The position numbers were made by a program, and so were the translations under genes. From JAFGQJ01 sp964495755 (GTDB taxonomy: Bacteria; Spirochaetota; Spirochaetia; SZUA-6; DRHE01), in the NCBI GenBank assembly GCA_964495755.1, contig CAZBXU010000177.1, positions 1 to 7,053 of the forward strand: DNA of 7,053 nt, written 5' to 3'. The number at the start of each line of letters is the position of its first letter. Position 1 is the first letter of the stretch. This document shows positions 6,270-7,053 of this stretch, piece after piece. A model generated the notes under the pieces. The model was given only the letters and a program-made list of their open reading frames with translations. It was not told the DNA's origin and made no database searches.

Positions 6270-7051
6270 TTGCAACCATCGCCTTCGGCCTGTTGATCCT
6301 GGCGGCGGGTATCCAGATCGTCTATCTGCTGCGAAGGGAGCGTAAGACCGACGGCTTCAGTCACTACATTCATCTGGCTGCGGCGGCGCTGCTGCTGGCC
6401 GTGACCATCGACAGGAGTATTCGCATCCGCTTCGTCGCGGTAACCAACACCTTCGAATCTCTCGTGTTCTTCGCCGCCATGATTGCCCTGGTTCTGTTCA
6501 TATACAGGCTGCGGGCTAAAGACAAGACCATCCCCTTCATCACCTTCGGGGCTACGATCGTAGCTGTAGCTCTTCTGGCCCTCGCCTCCTCGCCGATCGC
6601 TCCCAAGGACATTCTCCCGCCGATTCCCGCCCTCCAGTCCTACTGGCTGGCGCTGCACGTGACCCTTTCCTTCATCGGAGAATCTTTCTTCGTGGTTGCC
6701 TTCGTCTGCTCGATCTACTACCTGGTCTCAAAGGACGAGGAGCGCAAGAAAAATCTCGACCGCCTGACCTACACCACGATAGCCATCGGCTACCCGATTT
6801 TCACGGCAGGCGCGCTGATCTTCGGGGCGGTTTGGGCTCAGATCGCCTGGGGCAGCTACTGGAGCTGGGATCCGAAAGAGACCTGGGCTCTGATCACCTG
6901 GTTGGTCTACACCGCCTATCTGCACACCCGCTTCGTGAAACGATTTCGGGGAAAAGTCTCGGCGGTCCTGCCGATCGTGGGCTTCGTCTTTACCATCTTC
7001 ACCTTCTTCGGCGTGAACTATCTGCTGGCGGGTCTGCACAGCTACGCTTAA
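6266..7051 (+). CDS. ccsA: CcsA-type cytochrome c heme lyase subunit, WWD protein (ResC; called CcsB in some databases)
   Basis: This 261-residue protein has about eight predicted membrane segments (about 2-22, 32-48, 63-82, 91-109, 127-153, 168-190, 204-223, 232-254). The tryptophan-rich WWD heme-binding motif WGSYWSWDPKETW lies at 195-207 in the outer loop between segments six and seven. Histidines in the expected places are His131 (LALHV, before the WWD motif), His220 (YLHTR, membrane segment after WWD) and His258 (GLHSY near the C-terminus). By analogy with CcsBA these are the outer His pair (131 and 258) and a transmembrane His (220). NTFESLVFFA (61-70) is another family signature. With ResB it carries heme out and ligates it to CxxCH motifs. 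The ATG overlaps the resB stop by four bases (ATGA), with AAAGGA nine bases upstream inside resB, so translation is probably coupled. The gene is complete, and the window ends two bases after its stop. Confidence 0.95.
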   Translation: MIATIAFGLLILAAGIQIVYLLRRERKTDGFSHYIHLAAAALLLAVTIDRSIRIRFVAVTNTFESLVFFAAMIALVLFIYRLRAKDKTIPFITFGATIVAVALLALASSPIAPKDILPPIPALQSYWLALHVTLSFIGESFFVVAFVCSIYYLVSKDEERKKNLDRLTYTTIAIGYPIFTAGALIFGAVWAQIAWGSYWSWDPKETWALITWLVYTAYLHTRFVKRFRGKVSAVLPIVGFVFTIFTFFGVNYLLAGLHSYA

Positions 7052-7053
7052 CC

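Noticed and set aside
6086..6658. A 190-codon minus-strand frame across the resB/ccsA junction
   Set aside because: It lies opposite clear membrane segments of both genes, and its Arg/Gly/Gln-rich product has no recognisable motif.
1..7053. CRISPR arrays, tRNA genes, insertion sequences, phage attachment sites
   Set aside because: Reading both strands shows no spaced direct repeats, no tRNA-like cloverleaf, no transposase or integrase motif, and no terminal inverted repeats.

Overview
The window looks like ordinary chromosomal DNA from an anaerobic or respiratory bacterium. A Desulfobacterota-type ('deltaproteobacterial') host is my best guess. The grounds are a single-chain FAD/heterodisulfide-reductase-like oxidase, a system II (ResB/CcsA) cytochrome c maturation pair, several oxygen-sensitive radical SAM or Fe-S proteins, and GC-rich coding DNA. 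This host call rests on recalled family distribution, not on a marker gene. There is no tRNA, rRNA, CRISPR array, transposase or phage gene in view.

Layout: (1) Positions 1-738 (+) hold the remains of an SplB-like radical SAM protein. Its start lies outside the window. It is broken by a frameshift near 271-278, and it appears to have lost an internal block near 361-369. (2) Positions 745-3870 (-) hold one 1041-residue protein that runs tail to tail with the pseudogene, only 6 bases apart. It joins a GlcD-like FAD oxidase, two 4Fe-4S ferredoxin motifs, two complete CCG (HdrB/HdrD-type) cysteine motifs and an unusual Met/Pro-rich tail with proline at every fourth residue. (3) Positions 3871-4012 are a 142-bp divergent intergenic region, very AT-rich, with two 14-bp palindromes. 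(4) Positions 4013-7051 (+) form a tight three-gene operon: a HemW/HemN-family radical SAM protein, ResB, and the WWD-motif protein CcsA (named CcsB in some databases). The genes overlap, which suggests translational coupling.

How the genes fit together: ResB and CcsA form the membrane complex that carries heme outward and attaches it to apocytochromes c. The radical SAM gene at the head of the operon belongs to a family of heme chaperones and heme- or porphyrin-modifying enzymes, so a heme-handling role at the cytoplasmic face is the natural inference. The divergent FAD/Fe-S oxidase probably oxidises a 2-hydroxyacid such as lactate or glycolate and passes electrons through its Fe-S clusters towards the quinone or thiol pool. 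Its link to the cytochrome operon is only the shared intergenic region.

I see no clearly new multi-gene system. The two points most worth a second look are the four-residue proline periodicity of the oxidase tail and the coupling of a HemW-like radical SAM protein to a ccs operon.
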